From assembly GCF_019145435.1 (NCBI RefSeq), contig NZ_JAHSTS010000003.1, positions 496,001-560,000 on the forward strand: a stretch of 64,000 nucleotides of DNA, read 5' to 3'. The DNA comes from Pseudomonas ekonensis (GTDB taxonomy: Bacteria; Pseudomonadota; Gammaproteobacteria; Pseudomonadales; Pseudomonadaceae). Numbering within the stretch: position 1 is the first letter of the stretch; every line of letters starts with the position of its first letter. Below the pieces are notes generated by a model. The model did not search any database and was not told the origin of the DNA. It worked only from the letters and a program-made list of their open reading frames with translations. The position numbers and the translations under genes are program-made. Shown one piece after another: positions 46,114 to 58,457 of this stretch.

Positions 46114-47901
46114 ATGTCTGTCGGTTGGCTGCGCGCCTGTGCGCTGGTGGTGTTGGGGCTGTTCAGCGTTTCGGCGCTGGCCAAGGATAAAACCGCGATC
46201 GTGATCGGCGGCGGCCTGTCGGGCCTGACCGCCGCCTACGAGCTGCAGAACAAGGGTTGGCAGGTCACCCTGCTGGAAGCCAAGCCGAGCATCGGCGGCC
46301 GTTCCGGCATGGCCACCAGCGAGTGGATCGGCAACGACAAGACCCAGCCGGTGCTGAACAAGTACGTGTCGACCTTCAAGCTGAGCACCACGCCGGCCCC
46401 TGAGTTCGTGCGCACGCCGGGCTACCTGATCGACGGCGAGTACTTCTCCGCCGCCGACCTCGCCGCCAAGCAGCCGGCCACGGGCGACGCGCTCAAGCGC
46501 TACGAGAAGACCCTGGACGACCTGGCGCGCTCGATCGACGATCCGCAGAACCCGGCGTCCACCAACACCCTGCACGCCCTGGACCAGATCAACGTGTCCA
46601 GCTGGCTCGACAAGCAGAACCTGCCGGCCACCGCGCGCCAGCTGATCAACCAGCAGATCCGCAGCCGCTACGACGAGCCGTCGCGCCTGTCGCTGCTGTA
46701 CTTCGCCCAGCAGAGCCGGGTGTACCGCGGCGTGTCCGACCGCGACCTGCGCGCCTCGCGCCTGGTCGGCGGCAGCCCGGTGCTGGCCCAGGCCTTCGTC
46801 AAGCAACTGAAGACCATCAAGACCAACTCGCCGGTGTCGGCCATCACCCAGGACAAGGACGGCGTGACCGTCAAGGTCGGCGCGGTCGGCTACCAGGCCG
46901 ACTACGTGGTGCTGGCGGTGCCGCTGCGCGCCCTGAGCAAGATCCAGCTGACCCCGGCGCTGGACGCCCAGCATCAGGCGGCGATCAAGGGCACCAACTA
47001 CGGCTGGCGCGACCAGATCATGCTCAAGTTCAAGACGCCGGTCTGGGAAAGCAAGGCGCGGATGTCCGGCGAGATCTACAGCAACACCGGCCTGGGCATG
47101 CTCTGGGTCGAGCCTGCGCTCAAGGGCGGGGCGAACGTGGTGATCAACCTGTCCGGCGACAACGCGCGGGTGATGCAGGCGTTCGGCGACAAGCAGATGG
47201 TCGATCAGGTGCTGATCCGTCTGCATGCGTTCTATCCGCAGGCCCGCGGTTCGTTCACCGGCTATGAGATCCGCCGCTACAGCACCGACCCGTCCACCGG
47301 CGGTTCGTACCTGGCCTTCGGCCCGGGTCAGATCAGCAAGTTCTGGCGCCTGTGGGAACAACCGCTGCAACGCGTGGCGTTCGCCGGCGAGCACACCGAC
47401 ACCCTGTACCCGGGCACCCTGGAAGGTGCGCTGCGCACCGGCCAGCGCGCAGCGGGCCAGGTCGAAGACCTCGCGGCGGGCAAAACCTTCGCGCCGGTCA
47501 AGGTCGGCCCGACAGCCGCAGCCGCCGCGGTGGCGGCCGGTGCGGCGGGTGGCGCCGTGGCGGCGAAGAAGGGCAACTTCTTCACCAACCTGTTCGGCGG
47601 TTCGGACGACGACAAGAAGCCTGAGCCGGTGAAGGCCCCAGAGCCTGCGCCAGCCCCGGCTCCAGCTCCGGCACCTGCGCCGACCCCGGCACCCGCGCCT
47701 GCTCCGGCGGAAGCGCCGAAGCCTGCGGCCCCCGTGAAGGCCGAACCGGCGAAGAAGGCCGCCAGCAAGCCGGCGGCGAAGAAGCCGGCAGCCAAGACCG
47801 AGGCGAAAAAGCCTGCGGCCAAGGCTCCGGCGAAAAAGGCCGAGCCTGCCAAGAAGCCTGCGGCCAAACCGGCGGCAAGCACCGAGGCCAAGGCGCAGTA
47901 A
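46114..47901 (+). CDS. Periplasmic FAD-dependent amine oxidase with Ala/Lys/Pro-rich tail
   Basis: The protein is 595 residues. A signal peptide (about 1-23) precedes the FAD fold AIVIGGGLSGLTAAYEL, GGRSGM, and the amine-oxidase C-terminal motif RVAFAGEHTDTLYPGTLEGAL at about 427-447. From about residue 500 the protein is low-complexity: PAPAPAPAPAPA repeats, then KKAASKPAAKKPAAK repeats like histone H1 or AlgP. The oxidase-like fold is secure; substrate is unknown. It is divergent from bioA. Confidence 0.87.
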   Translation: MSVGWLRACALVVLGLFSVSALAKDKTAIVIGGGLSGLTAAYELQNKGWQVTLLEAKPSIGGRSGMATSEWIGNDKTQPVLNKYVSTFKLSTTPAPEFVRTPGYLIDGEYFSAADLAAKQPATGDALKRYEKTLDDLARSIDDPQNPASTNTLHALDQINVSSWLDKQNLPATARQLINQQIRSRYDEPSRLSLLYFAQQSRVYRGVSDRDLRASRLVGGSPVLAQAFVKQLKTIKTNSPVSAITQDKDGVTVKVGAVGYQADYVVLAVPLRALSKIQLTPALDAQHQAAIKGTNYGWRDQIMLKFKTPVWESKARMSGEIYSNTGLGMLWVEPALKGGANVVINLSGDNARVMQAFGDKQMVDQVLIRLHAFYPQARGSFTGYEIRRYSTDPSTGGSYLAFGPGQISKFWRLWEQPLQRVAFAGEHTDTLYPGTLEGALRTGQRAAGQVEDLAAGKTFAPVKVGPTAAAAAVAAGAAGGAVAAKKGNFFTNLFGGSDDDKKPEPVKAPEPAPAPAPAPAPAPTPAPAPAPAEAPKPAAPVKAEPAKKAASKPAAKKPAAKTEAKKPAAKAPAKKAEPAKKPAAKPAASTEAKAQ

Positions 47902-47920
47902 GGCCTTGAGCTGAATGAAG

Positions 47921-47950
47921 AAGCGCGGCTCATGGGCCGCGCTTTTTTTT
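47921..47950 (+). terminator. Rho-independent terminator of the amine oxidase gene
   Basis: An 8-bp GC stem (AGCGCGGC paired with GCCGCGCT) is followed by T8. It starts 20 bp after the stop codon. Confidence 0.93.
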
Positions 47951-47964
47951 GCCTGCCAGAGCGT

Positions 47965-48050
47965 CATCGCGAGCAGGCTCGTTCCTACAGTCGAACGGAT
48001 CTGTTCAGTTGAACAGCAATCCCTCTGGGAGCCAGCCTGCTGGCGATCGG
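47965..48050. repeat. REPIN after the amine oxidase terminator
   Basis: A REP unit at 47965-47989 (CATCGCGAGCAGGCTCG) faces a diverged inverse unit at 48024-48048 (GGGAGCCAGCCTGCTGGCG). Confidence 0.85.
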
Positions 48051-48240
48051 GCCAGCACCGGCCGTGAAATTCTCTGATCTCCCCGCCAACATCCCGTCAC
48101 ACTTTCGCCTTTAATCTTTCCTTAACTCGCCACTTACAGACTCTTGATCGTATTTCTCGATATTTCAAAGCAAAATTTTCCGCTTTAATTCGATAGATAA
48201 GTCGATAGTCTTGGTTCGCAGTTCTCACAGGATTTGGGCA

Positions 48241-48792
48241 ATGCAGCTACGTAACTCTTCTTCGCGCTACGGTTGGGTCAGCATCTTCATGCACTGGGGT
48301 GTGGCGCTGGCGGTCTTCGGGCTGTTCGCGCTGGGCTTGTGGATGGTGGGGCTGGATTACTACAGCAGCTGGCGCAAAGACGCGCCGGACCTGCACAAGA
48401 GCATCGGCCTGGTGCTGCTGGGCGTGATGGTGCTGCGGGTGCTGTGGCGTTTCGTCAGCCCTCCGCCGCCGACGCTGCAAAGCTACAGCCGCATGACGCG
48501 CCTCGGCGCCAAGTTCGGCCATGCCTTTCTGTACGTCGGTCTGTTCGCTGTGATGCTCGCCGGTTACCTGATTTCCACCGCAGACGGTGTCGGGATCCCG
48601 GTGTTTGGTTTGTTCGAAGTGCCTGCCCTGGTGTCCGGACTACCGGACCAGGCTGATACCGCCGGTGCGATTCACCTGTACCTGGCCTGGGCGCTGGTAA
48701 TTTTTTCCGGCCTCCATGCGTTGGCAGCAATGAAGCACCACTTTATCGATCGTGATGCGACCCTGACCCGAATGCTGGGCCGCAAAGCCTGA
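48241..48792 (+). CDS. Cytochrome b561 family membrane protein
   Basis: This 183-residue protein has four membrane helices. The heme histidines are visible in [28 protein letters not shown] and [13 protein letters not shown]. It shuttles electrons, probably from quinol or to a periplasmic acceptor such as YceI. Its start is at ATG 48241; an upstream in-frame start at 48211 is less likely. It lies 32 bp before the yceI gene, the conserved pairing. Confidence 0.9.
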   Translation: MQLRNSSSRYGWVSIFMHWGVALAVFGLFALGLWMVGLDYYSSWRKDAPDLHKSIGLVLLGVMVLRVLWRFVSPPPPTLQSYSRMTRLGAKFGHAFLYVGLFAVMLAGYLISTADGVGIPVFGLFEVPALVSGLPDQADTAGAIHLYLAWALVIFSGLHALAAMKHHFIDRDATLTRMLGRKA

Positions 48793-48823
48793 AGTTCAAC
48801 CTCGACTCAAAGGAAAAGAAAGC

Positions 48824-49417
48824 ATGTTGAAAAAGACTCTGGCCGCTCTGGCCATCGGCTCCGCTGTGCTGTCCGCCAACGTGATGGCCGCTGACTACAC
48901 CGTCGACAAGGAAGGCCAGCACGCCTTCGTCGACTTCAAGATCAGCCACCTGGGCTACAGCTTCATCACCGGTACCTTCAAGGACATCAGCGGCAAGTTC
49001 AGCTTCGACGCCGCCAAGCCTGAAGACAGCAAGATCGAGTTCGACGTGAAGACCGCCAGCGTGTTCACCAACCATGCCGAGCGTGACAAGCACATCGCCA
49101 GCAAAGATTTCCTGGACGTGGGCAAGTACGCTGACGCCAAGTTCGTCTCCACCAGCGTGAAGTCCACCGGCAAGAACGCCGCCGGCAAAGACACCGCCGA
49201 CGTGACCGGCGACCTGACCTTGCACGGCGTGACCAAGCCGATCGTGGTCAAGGCCGTGTTCCTGGGCGAGGGCAAGGACCCGTGGGGCGGCTACCGCGCC
49301 GGCTTCGAAGGCACCACCAGCATCAAGCGTTCCGATTTCGGCAAGATGATGGATCTGGGCCCGCAGTCCGACAACGTCGACCTGTACATCTCGTTCGAAG
49401 GCGTGAAAGCGAAGTAA
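48824..49417 (+). CDS. YceI family periplasmic lipid-binding-like protein
   Basis: This 197-residue protein has a signal peptide cut near residue 22 (NVMAAD). It carries the YceI lipocalin-like barrel ([38 protein letters not shown]). Related proteins bind isoprenoid quinones. In P. aeruginosa the equivalent is PasP, a secreted protein, but protease activity there is debated. It is co-transcribed with cytochrome b561. Confidence 0.92.
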   Translation: MLKKTLAALAIGSAVLSANVMAADYTVDKEGQHAFVDFKISHLGYSFITGTFKDISGKFSFDAAKPEDSKIEFDVKTASVFTNHAERDKHIASKDFLDVGKYADAKFVSTSVKSTGKNAAGKDTADVTGDLTLHGVTKPIVVKAVFLGEGKDPWGGYRAGFEGTTSIKRSDFGKMMDLGPQSDNVDLYISFEGVKAK

Positions 49418-49433
49418 CTTTCGCCGATACGCA

Positions 49434-49469
49434 AAAAGCCCCCGGCCTCGCGGCCGGGGGCTTTTTTTT
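49434..49469 (+). terminator. Rho-independent terminator of the yceI operon
   Basis: The stem GCCCCCGGCC/GGCCGGGGGC is flanked by A5 and T8, starting 17 bp after the stop. Confidence 0.96.
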
Positions 49470-49503
49470 GCCTTGCGGATGACTGCCGTCGCCGCAGAAC
49501 CCC

Positions 49504-49593
49504 TGTGGGAGCCAGCTTGCTGGCGATAGCGGTGGGTCAGTCGGCAAATGCCTTGGACATGCCGGCCCCATCGCCAGCAGGCTGGCTCCCTCA
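49504..49593. repeat. REPIN between yceI and rhlE2
   Basis: Facing units TGTGGGAGCCAGCTTGCTGG at 49504-49528 and its inverse at 49569-49593 lie between the two convergent terminators. Confidence 0.9.
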
Positions 49594-49620
49594 AGGGGCA
49601 GGATCGCCCATGGCTTTTGC

Positions 49621-49656
49621 AAAAATGCCCCGGTTCTTGCGAACCAGGGCATTTTT
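49621..49656 (-). terminator. Rho-independent terminator of rhlE2 (leftward)
   Basis: On the minus strand, AAAATGCCCTGGTTC pairs with GAACCGGGGCATTTT with one mismatch and a short loop. It is the first structure after the rhlE2 stop. Confidence 0.88.
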
Positions 49657-49670
49657 TCAGCGGCGCGAGA

Positions 49671-51515
<1,845 letters not shown>

Positions 51516-51738
51516 GAGTAATCCTGTTTTTAGTTAGGGCTGGGCCCAATGGGAGTCTTGCCTGGCGCGAACCGCGTTTAAGGTGACGCGGTCCCGTCCG
51601 GTCCTGCGGCGCATCCGAAGGCTCGTCCGGAGCGCTCGCGCGGGCTGAAAAGCTGCGCTGTAGCGGGTCGGGAGGCCTGTTACGGATCCGGGCGTCCGGG
51701 CGTGAGCCTGGCGGGAACGCCGGAGTATAACAGAGCAA

Positions 51739-52551
51739 TCACTGTGCGCTGCGTTCCTGCTGCTCAACGGCCTTGCCGGCGGTGCTGGCGCTTTCCAGCG
51801 GCGCGGCGGCGGCAGGGGCGGCCCCGTAGCGTGCGCTGAGCTCGGCGTAGGCCGGCTCGCGCTTGAAGCGCTTGAGCTCGGCGCCGAAGCGCTGCACCAG
51901 CAGATCCATCCCGGCGTTGCGCCGCACGGCCAGGTATTGGCTCTGTCGGCTGATGACCGTCGGGTTCTCGGTGATCTGGTCGCGGATGCCCAGCTGGTCC
52001 AGCAGGTGCTGGCCGACCCGGCGGTCGGTGATCAGCAGGTCGATGCGCCCGCGCACCAGTTTGCCGAAGTTGGCCTCGTGGGTCGGGGCCGGTTCCCGGG
52101 TGAACAAGGGCGATTCGCTGAAGTCCTGGCTGTACAGGTAGCCGGGGGAGGTGCCGACGGTCAGGCCCTTGAGCTCGTCGAGGGTGCGGAACGGGTGCGG
52201 CCGCGCGTTGGCGTAGAACATCACGAACTCCACCACCGACAGCGGTTCGCTGGGGTAGAGCAGGGTGGCGTCGCGCTCGTCGCTGTGGAAGATGTCCAGC
52301 GCGCCGTCGGCCTGGCCGGTCTCGAGCATCGACAGGCAGCGCTTCCAGGGCAGGAACTGCCATTCGACCTCGATGCCCAGGCGTTTGAAGACGATGGCGG
52401 TGGTTTCGTAGTCCAGCCCCAGGTTCTTGCCGCCGTCCTCATAGACGTAGGGCGCCCAGGGCTCGGTGACAATACGCAATTTCTCGCCCCGGGCGGCGAA
52501 GCTCAGGCAAGCGAAAACCAGCACGGTGAAAAACTGCGCGATCAAAGGCAT
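51739..52551 (-). CDS. Periplasmic solute-binding protein, type 2 (orphan)
   Basis: The protein is 270 residues with a signal peptide ending near residue 22. The binding-domain segments LRIVTEPWAPYVYEDGGK and ADGALDIFHSDERDATLLYP are of the amino-acid/polar-compound type. The C-terminal about 20 residues are Ala/Glu-rich. No permease is nearby. It could be a transporter component or sensory binding protein; substrate is unknown. Confidence 0.85.
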   Translation of the reverse strand: MPLIAQFFTVLVFACLSFAARGEKLRIVTEPWAPYVYEDGGKNLGLDYETTAIVFKRLGIEVEWQFLPWKRCLSMLETGQADGALDIFHSDERDATLLYPSEPLSVVEFVMFYANARPHPFRTLDELKGLTVGTSPGYLYSQDFSESPLFTREPAPTHEANFGKLVRGRIDLLITDRRVGQHLLDQLGIRDQITENPTVISRQSQYLAVRRNAGMDLLVQRFGAELKRFKREPAYAELSARYGAAPAAAAPLESASTAGKAVEQQERSAQ

Positions 52552-52684
52552 GACTGGAGAGTACGACGAGAATCGGGAAAGAGCCAGAAAGCGGCGGCAG
52601 AAGCTCTGTTTCGGGCATTGAAAGCAAAAAATCGCAGTTGCGAAAACTTCCGTAGGCGTTTTCCCGAACTGCGATTTCCCGTCA

Positions 52685-52759
52685 CGCTTACCGCTTACCG
52701 CTTACCGCTTACCGCTTACCGCTTACCGCTTACCGCTTACCGCTTACCGCTTACCGCTT
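52685..52759. repeat. Exact tandem array of the heptamer CGCTTAC (10 copies plus 5 nt)
   Basis: Ten perfect direct copies of the 7-bp unit run from 52685 to 52754, plus a 5-nt partial. It lies between metF and the solute-binding-protein gene, ending about 14 bp before the metF stop. Perfect identity of all copies suggests recent expansion. Confidence 0.97.
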
Positions 52760-52773
52760 GAAGCTGACGACCG

Positions 52774-53619
52774 TTAGCGCGGCAGCTTCAGGTTGTTCCA
52801 CACCGCCAGGCTCGGTTCGGCCTGGTTGAGGGTGTAGAAGTGCAGCCCCGGCGCGCCGCCCTGCAGCAGGCGTTCGCACATGTCGGTGATGACCTGTTCG
52901 CCGAAGCCCTGAATGCTTTGGGTGTCGTCGCCGTAGGCTTCCAGCTGCTTGCGGATCCAGCGCGGGATTTCCGCGCCGCAGGCATCGGAGAAGCGCGCCA
53001 GCTTGCTGTAGTTGGTGATCGGCATGATCCCCGGCACGACCGGGATGTCCACGCCCAGGGCCTTCACGCGGTCGACGAAGTAGAAGTAGCTGTCGGCGTT
53101 GAAGAAGTACTGGGTGATCGCGCTGTCGGCGCCGGCCTTGGCCTTGCGTACGAAGTTGGCGATGTCGTCCTCGAAGTTGCGCGCCTGGGGATGCATCTCC
53201 GGGTAGGCGGCGATTTCGATGTGGAAGTGGTCGCCGGTCTCTTCACGGATGAATTCGACCAGCTCGTTGGCATGGCGCAGCTCGCCGCTGGCCATGCCCA
53301 TGCCGGACGGCAGGTCGCCGCGCAGGGCGACGATGCGGTTGATGCCCGCTGCCTTGTACTGGCTCAACAGGCCGCGCAGGTCGGCCTTGCTGTCGCCGAC
53401 GCACGACAGGTGCGGTGCGGCCGGGACTTTGACTTCGCTTTCCAGCTGCAGGACGGTGTTGAGCGTGCGGTCACGGGTCGAGCCGCCCGCGCCGTAGGTG
53501 CAGGAAAAGAAGTCGGGGTTGTAGGTGGCCAACTGGCGGGCAGTGGCGAGGAGCTTTTCATGCCCAGCATCGGTCTTGGTCGGGAAGAACTCGAAGCTGT
53601 AGCGACGTTCTTGGGACAT
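52774..53619 (-). CDS. metF: 5,10-methylenetetrahydrofolate reductase MetF
   Basis: The protein is 281 residues of the TIM-barrel FAD enzyme family. FEFFPTKTDAG is the N-terminal glutamate motif, and FSCTYGAGGSTRDRT, IVALRGDLPSGMG and AITQYFFNADSYF are the conserved active-site segments. It makes 5-methyl-THF for methionine synthase. It lies downstream of ahcY with a 182-bp repeat-filled gap, so both may share control of the methyl cycle. Confidence 0.96.
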   Translation of the reverse strand: MSQERRYSFEFFPTKTDAGHEKLLATARQLATYNPDFFSCTYGAGGSTRDRTLNTVLQLESEVKVPAAPHLSCVGDSKADLRGLLSQYKAAGINRIVALRGDLPSGMGMASGELRHANELVEFIREETGDHFHIEIAAYPEMHPQARNFEDDIANFVRKAKAGADSAITQYFFNADSYFYFVDRVKALGVDIPVVPGIMPITNYSKLARFSDACGAEIPRWIRKQLEAYGDDTQSIQGFGEQVITDMCERLLQGGAPGLHFYTLNQAEPSLAVWNNLKLPR

Positions 53620-53633
53620 GGAGGGAACCTCCA

Positions 53634-53801
53634 GCTACAAGCTGCAAGCTTCAAGCTGTAAGAGCGGCGGAGGTGCGCCGGTCTCTCGTGCCTGAAGCTT
53701 GCGGCCTGACACTGTTTTGACAAATAGGGGCAGCGCTTTCGGGCTTCGCGCGGCAAGCCCGGCTTGTGGCCTTGCTTGCCGCTTGAAGCTCGCAGCCGCT
53801 C

Positions 53802-53804
<3 letters not shown>
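53634..53804. repeat. AAGCTTCAAGC-type imperfect inverted repeat between ahcY and metF
   Basis: Short AGCTNCAAGC units at 53634-53667 are inverse to a stretch at 53780-53804. TAAGAGCGG at 53659-53667 pairs with CCGCTCTTA at 53796-53804, the latter including the ahcY stop. The unit is related to the heptamer family at gshB and metF. Confidence 0.75.
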
Positions 53805-55385
<1,581 letters not shown>

Positions 55386-55532
55386 TTATAGCCGTCTAGA
55401 CTGATCTTCCAAAGGGTTTCTGTCGGCCAAATGAAGATTGCCAATGATGGCCATAGCGGATGGCTCATGGAGCGTGACCGTTCGGTCTGACATGATGGCG
55501 ACCATCATTCGGCAAGACGCTCAGGAGTGAAG

Positions 55533-55937
55533 ATGAATTTCCACACCCGCAAGTGGGTAAAACCCGAAGACCTCAACCCCAACGGCACCCTGTTCGGCGG
55601 CAGCCTGCTGCGCTGGATCGACGAAGAGGCGGCGATCTACGCCATCGTCCAGCTGGGCAACCAGCGTGTGGTGACCAAGTACATCTCCGAGATCAACTTC
55701 GTCAGCGCCTCGCGCCAGGGCGACATCATCGAACTGGGCATCACCGCCACCGAGTTCGGCCGCACCTCGATCACCCTCACCTGCGAAGTGCGCAACAAGA
55801 TCACCCGCAAGAGCATCCTGACCGTCGAGAAGATGGTCTTCGTCAACCTCGGCGAAGACGGCCTGCCGGCGCCGCACGGACGCACCGAGATCAAGTACGT
55901 CAAAGACCAGTTCAAGGACGACGTGCCGGTCCGGTAA
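55533..55937 (+). CDS. Acyl-CoA thioesterase, YciA-like hotdog protein
   Basis: This is a 134-residue hotdog-fold protein. NPNGTLFGGSLLRWIDEEAA holds the catalytic acidic residues typical of acyl-CoA thioesterases, and NFVSASRQGDIIELGI follows. The ATG at 55533 lies behind CAGGAGTGA; an in-frame GTG two codons earlier is less likely. It is divergent from ahcY. Substrate chain length cannot be predicted. Confidence 0.9.
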   Translation: MNFHTRKWVKPEDLNPNGTLFGGSLLRWIDEEAAIYAIVQLGNQRVVTKYISEINFVSASRQGDIIELGITATEFGRTSITLTCEVRNKITRKSILTVEKMVFVNLGEDGLPAPHGRTEIKYVKDQFKDDVPVR

Positions 55938-55952
55938 GGCCGGTATCGCTCC

Positions 55953-56019
55953 CATCGCGGGCAGGCCCGCTTGCGCAAGGACAGCGATGTTCCCTGTGGG
56001 AGCGGGCTTGCCCGCGAGG
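55953..56019. repeat. REPIN between the thioesterase and FNT transporter genes
   Basis: CATCGCGGGCAGGCCCGC at 55953-55970 (unit to 55977) faces TGTGGGAGCGGGCTTGCCCG at 55995-56014 (unit to 56019), a short loop between them. Confidence 0.9.
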
Positions 56020-56112
56020 GCGGCCGCACAGCCGCGGAGATTCTCCAGGCCGGTGAACAGTCCCGAACGGCGCGGGTCGTAGCTAAATAACCCCGCCACC
56101 GGATTGCCTGCC

Positions 56113-57000
56113 ATGACCACTCCGACAGACGGCAAGACCCCAGACCTTTCGCCCAAGGAACGGCACGAAGTCGAGAAAAGCCAGCCGCCCCGCGCGGCCG
56201 TGCTGCACGAAATCATCCGCACCCAAGGCGACCAGGAACTGGAGCGCAGCATCGCTGCGCTGTGGTGGTCGGCGCTGGCGGCGGGCCTGACCATGGGCCT
56301 GTCGCTGATGGGGATGGGCCTGCTCAACTCGCGCCTGCCCGAAGGCGACGAGTTCAAGGTGATCGCCAGTTTCGGTTATTGCGCAGGCTTCCTCGCGGTG
56401 ATCCTCGCCCGTCAGCAACTGTTCACCGAAAACACCCTGACCGCCGTGCTGCCGGTGATGACCCGGCCGACGGTGGGCAACGTCGGCCGCCTGATCCGGC
56501 TGTGGACGGTGGTGCTTGCCGGCAACCTGTGCGGCACCTTGCTGGTGGCCTACGTGATGCTCGAACTGCCGATCTTCGACAGCAAGACCGACGAGGCCTT
56601 CCTCGAGATCGGGCGCAAGGTCATGGAGAACCACGCCAGCCAGATGTTCGCCAAGGGCATCGTCTCCGGCTGGATGATCGCCACCATGGTCTGGATGATC
56701 CCGTCCATGGAGAGCGCGAAGATGTGGATCATCATCCTTATCACCTACCTCATGGCCTTGGGCGACTTCACTCACATCGTGGTGGGATCGGCGGAAGTGT
56801 CGTACCTGGTGTTCGCCGGGGAACTGCCGTGGAGCGATTTCTGGGCGGTGTTCGCCGGGCCGACGCTGGCGGGCAACATCATCGGCGGCAGTTGCATCTT
56901 CGCCCTGATCAGCCACGCGCAGATCCGCAGCGAAAGCGGCGGTCCGAAGGCGCCTGCGGACCGGGACGCGCGGCCCGGCCCGAAGGCGATCAAAAAGTGA
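56113..57000 (+). CDS. Formate/nitrite transporter (FNT) family channel protein
   Basis: This 295-residue protein has a polar N-terminus (about 1-45) and six predicted membrane helices; LAGNLCGTLLVAYVML and AGPTLAGNIIGGSCIFAL are the repeated FNT-type helical breaks. Members conduct formate, nitrite or hydrosulfide. This one is closest in look to YfdC-type proteins. The stop directly abuts the stop of the convergent antiporter gene, with no gap. Confidence 0.86.
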   Translation: MTTPTDGKTPDLSPKERHEVEKSQPPRAAVLHEIIRTQGDQELERSIAALWWSALAAGLTMGLSLMGMGLLNSRLPEGDEFKVIASFGYCAGFLAVILARQQLFTENTLTAVLPVMTRPTVGNVGRLIRLWTVVLAGNLCGTLLVAYVMLELPIFDSKTDEAFLEIGRKVMENHASQMFAKGIVSGWMIATMVWMIPSMESAKMWIIILITYLMALGDFTHIVVGSAEVSYLVFAGELPWSDFWAVFAGPTLAGNIIGGSCIFALISHAQIRSESGGPKAPADRDARPGPKAIKK

Positions 57001-58266
57001 TCAGTGGTGCGCCGTGCCGGCGGCGGGTGCCGGTTCGTCGCGGGTCGCGTGCCGCACCAGCCGGCCGATGCTCAGGCCCTGCAGCAGGATCGACGACAGC
57101 ACCACGATGTAGGTGATGCTCAGCAGCAGGTCGCGCTCGGGGCCCAGCGGCAGGGCCAGGGCCAGCGCCACCGAGACGCCGCCGCGCAGGCCGCCCCAGG
57201 TCAGGATCCGGATGGTGCCGCGCGGCACCGTGCGCCAGCGCCGCAGCAGGACGATGGCCGGGGCCACGGTGAGCAAGCGCGACAGCAGGATCGCCAGCGC
57301 CAGCAGGCTCGCCGCCGCCACGTGCAGCCAGTTGAACGGCAGCAGCAACAGCTCCAGGCCGATCAGCGCGAACAGCAGGGCGTTGAGCATGTCGTCGAGC
57401 AGCTCCCAGAAACCGTCCAGGTACTTGCGGGTCATGTCGTTCATCGCCAGGTTGCGCCCCAGGTTGCCGATGATCAGGCCCGCCACCACCATCGCGATGG
57501 GCGCCGAGACGTGCAGTTCGGTGGCCATGGCCGAGCCGCCGATCACCAGCGCCAGGGTCAGCATCACTTCGATCTGGTGCTGCTCGATGCTCTTGATCAT
57601 CAGGTACGCCAAGTAGCCGATCAGGCCGCCGAACAGCACGCCGCCGATGGCCTCGTGGGCGAACAGCAGGGCCGTGGCGCCGAGGGTCGGGGTCTCGCCC
57701 TGTTGCGCGATGCCCAGCAGCACGGTGAACACCACCACGGCGGTGCCGTCGTTGAACAGCGACTCGCCGACGATGGTGGTCTTGAGCGGTTTCGAGGCGT
57801 TGGCGGTACGCAGCACGCCGAGCACCGCAATCGGGTCGGTGGGGGAAATCAGCGCGCCGAACAGCAGGCAGTAGAGGAAGCTCACGTGCCAGCCGAACAG
57901 GGCGAAGATGTAGTAGGCGAGGCTGCCGATCACGGCGGTGGCGATCAGCACGCCGAACGTGGCCAGCAGGCCGATGGGCCAGCGGTAGCTGCGCAGGTCG
58001 TTGAGGTTGACGTGCAGGGCGCCGGCGAACAGCAGGAACGACAGCATCCAGTTCATCAGCAGGTCGCCGAAGTCGATCTGGCCGATCAGTTGCTGCACGC
58101 GCTCTTCGAGGCCCGGGTAGCCGAGAAAGCTCAGGCCTTGCAGCAGCAGGGAGAACATCAGTGCGGTGACCATCACGCCGATGGTCGGCGGCAAGCCGAT
58201 GAAGCGGAAGTTCACGAAGGTCAGGAGGGTGGTGAGGCAGATAAACGCAGCAACGAGTTCAAGCAT
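57001..58266 (-). CDS. CPA1 family Na+(or K+)/H+ antiporter, NhaP-like
   Basis: The protein is 421 residues with about 12 spans. SPTDPIAVLGVL, the ND motif in FNDGTAVVVFTVLLG, and TWGGLRGGVSVALALALP are the ion-binding and gating segments of the CPA1 family. It lacks the long cytoplasmic tail of some NhaP relatives. It exchanges monovalent cations for protons at the inner membrane. Confidence 0.92.
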   Translation of the reverse strand: MLELVAAFICLTTLLTFVNFRFIGLPPTIGVMVTALMFSLLLQGLSFLGYPGLEERVQQLIGQIDFGDLLMNWMLSFLLFAGALHVNLNDLRSYRWPIGLLATFGVLIATAVIGSLAYYIFALFGWHVSFLYCLLFGALISPTDPIAVLGVLRTANASKPLKTTIVGESLFNDGTAVVVFTVLLGIAQQGETPTLGATALLFAHEAIGGVLFGGLIGYLAYLMIKSIEQHQIEVMLTLALVIGGSAMATELHVSAPIAMVVAGLIIGNLGRNLAMNDMTRKYLDGFWELLDDMLNALLFALIGLELLLLPFNWLHVAAASLLALAILLSRLLTVAPAIVLLRRWRTVPRGTIRILTWGGLRGGVSVALALALPLGPERDLLLSITYIVVLSSILLQGLSIGRLVRHATRDEPAPAAGTAHH

Positions 58267-58358
58267 CCGGGGTCCTTTGGATGGGGGATGGAAGAGGCGC
58301 GTCCGATGCTTGGACGCAAGGGTTGGATGGGCCGGCGCCGCTCAGGGGCACATGAGTC

Positions 58359-58445
58359 CCCTGTGGCGAGGGAGCTTGCTCCGGGGTACGCAGCGGCCGC
58401 GCATTCAGGTTGCCGCCGGGCGGGAGCACGCTCCCTCGCCACAGG
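58359..58445. repeat. Spaced inverted repeat of the GAGGGAGC type
   Basis: CCTGTGGCGAGGGAGCTTGC at 58360-58379 is the inverse of GGGAGCACGCTCCCTCGCC... at 58422-58445. The spacer of about 40 bp contains the GC-rich middle. Confidence 0.85.
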
Positions 58446-58457
58446 GCAGCCGGTGCT

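Larger units (their letters stand above)
47902..48240. other. Intergenic region (339 bp) between the amine oxidase and cytochrome b561 genes
   Basis: It contains the terminator at 47921-47950, a REPIN at 47965-48050, then an AT-rich stretch from about 48110 to 48240 (AT-rich for this genome) that probably holds the cytochrome b561 promoter. I see no open reading frame. Confidence 0.8.

Noticed and set aside
52685..52759. CRISPR-like array
   Set aside because: Units are 7 bp and directly adjacent, without spacers, and no cas genes occur in the window.
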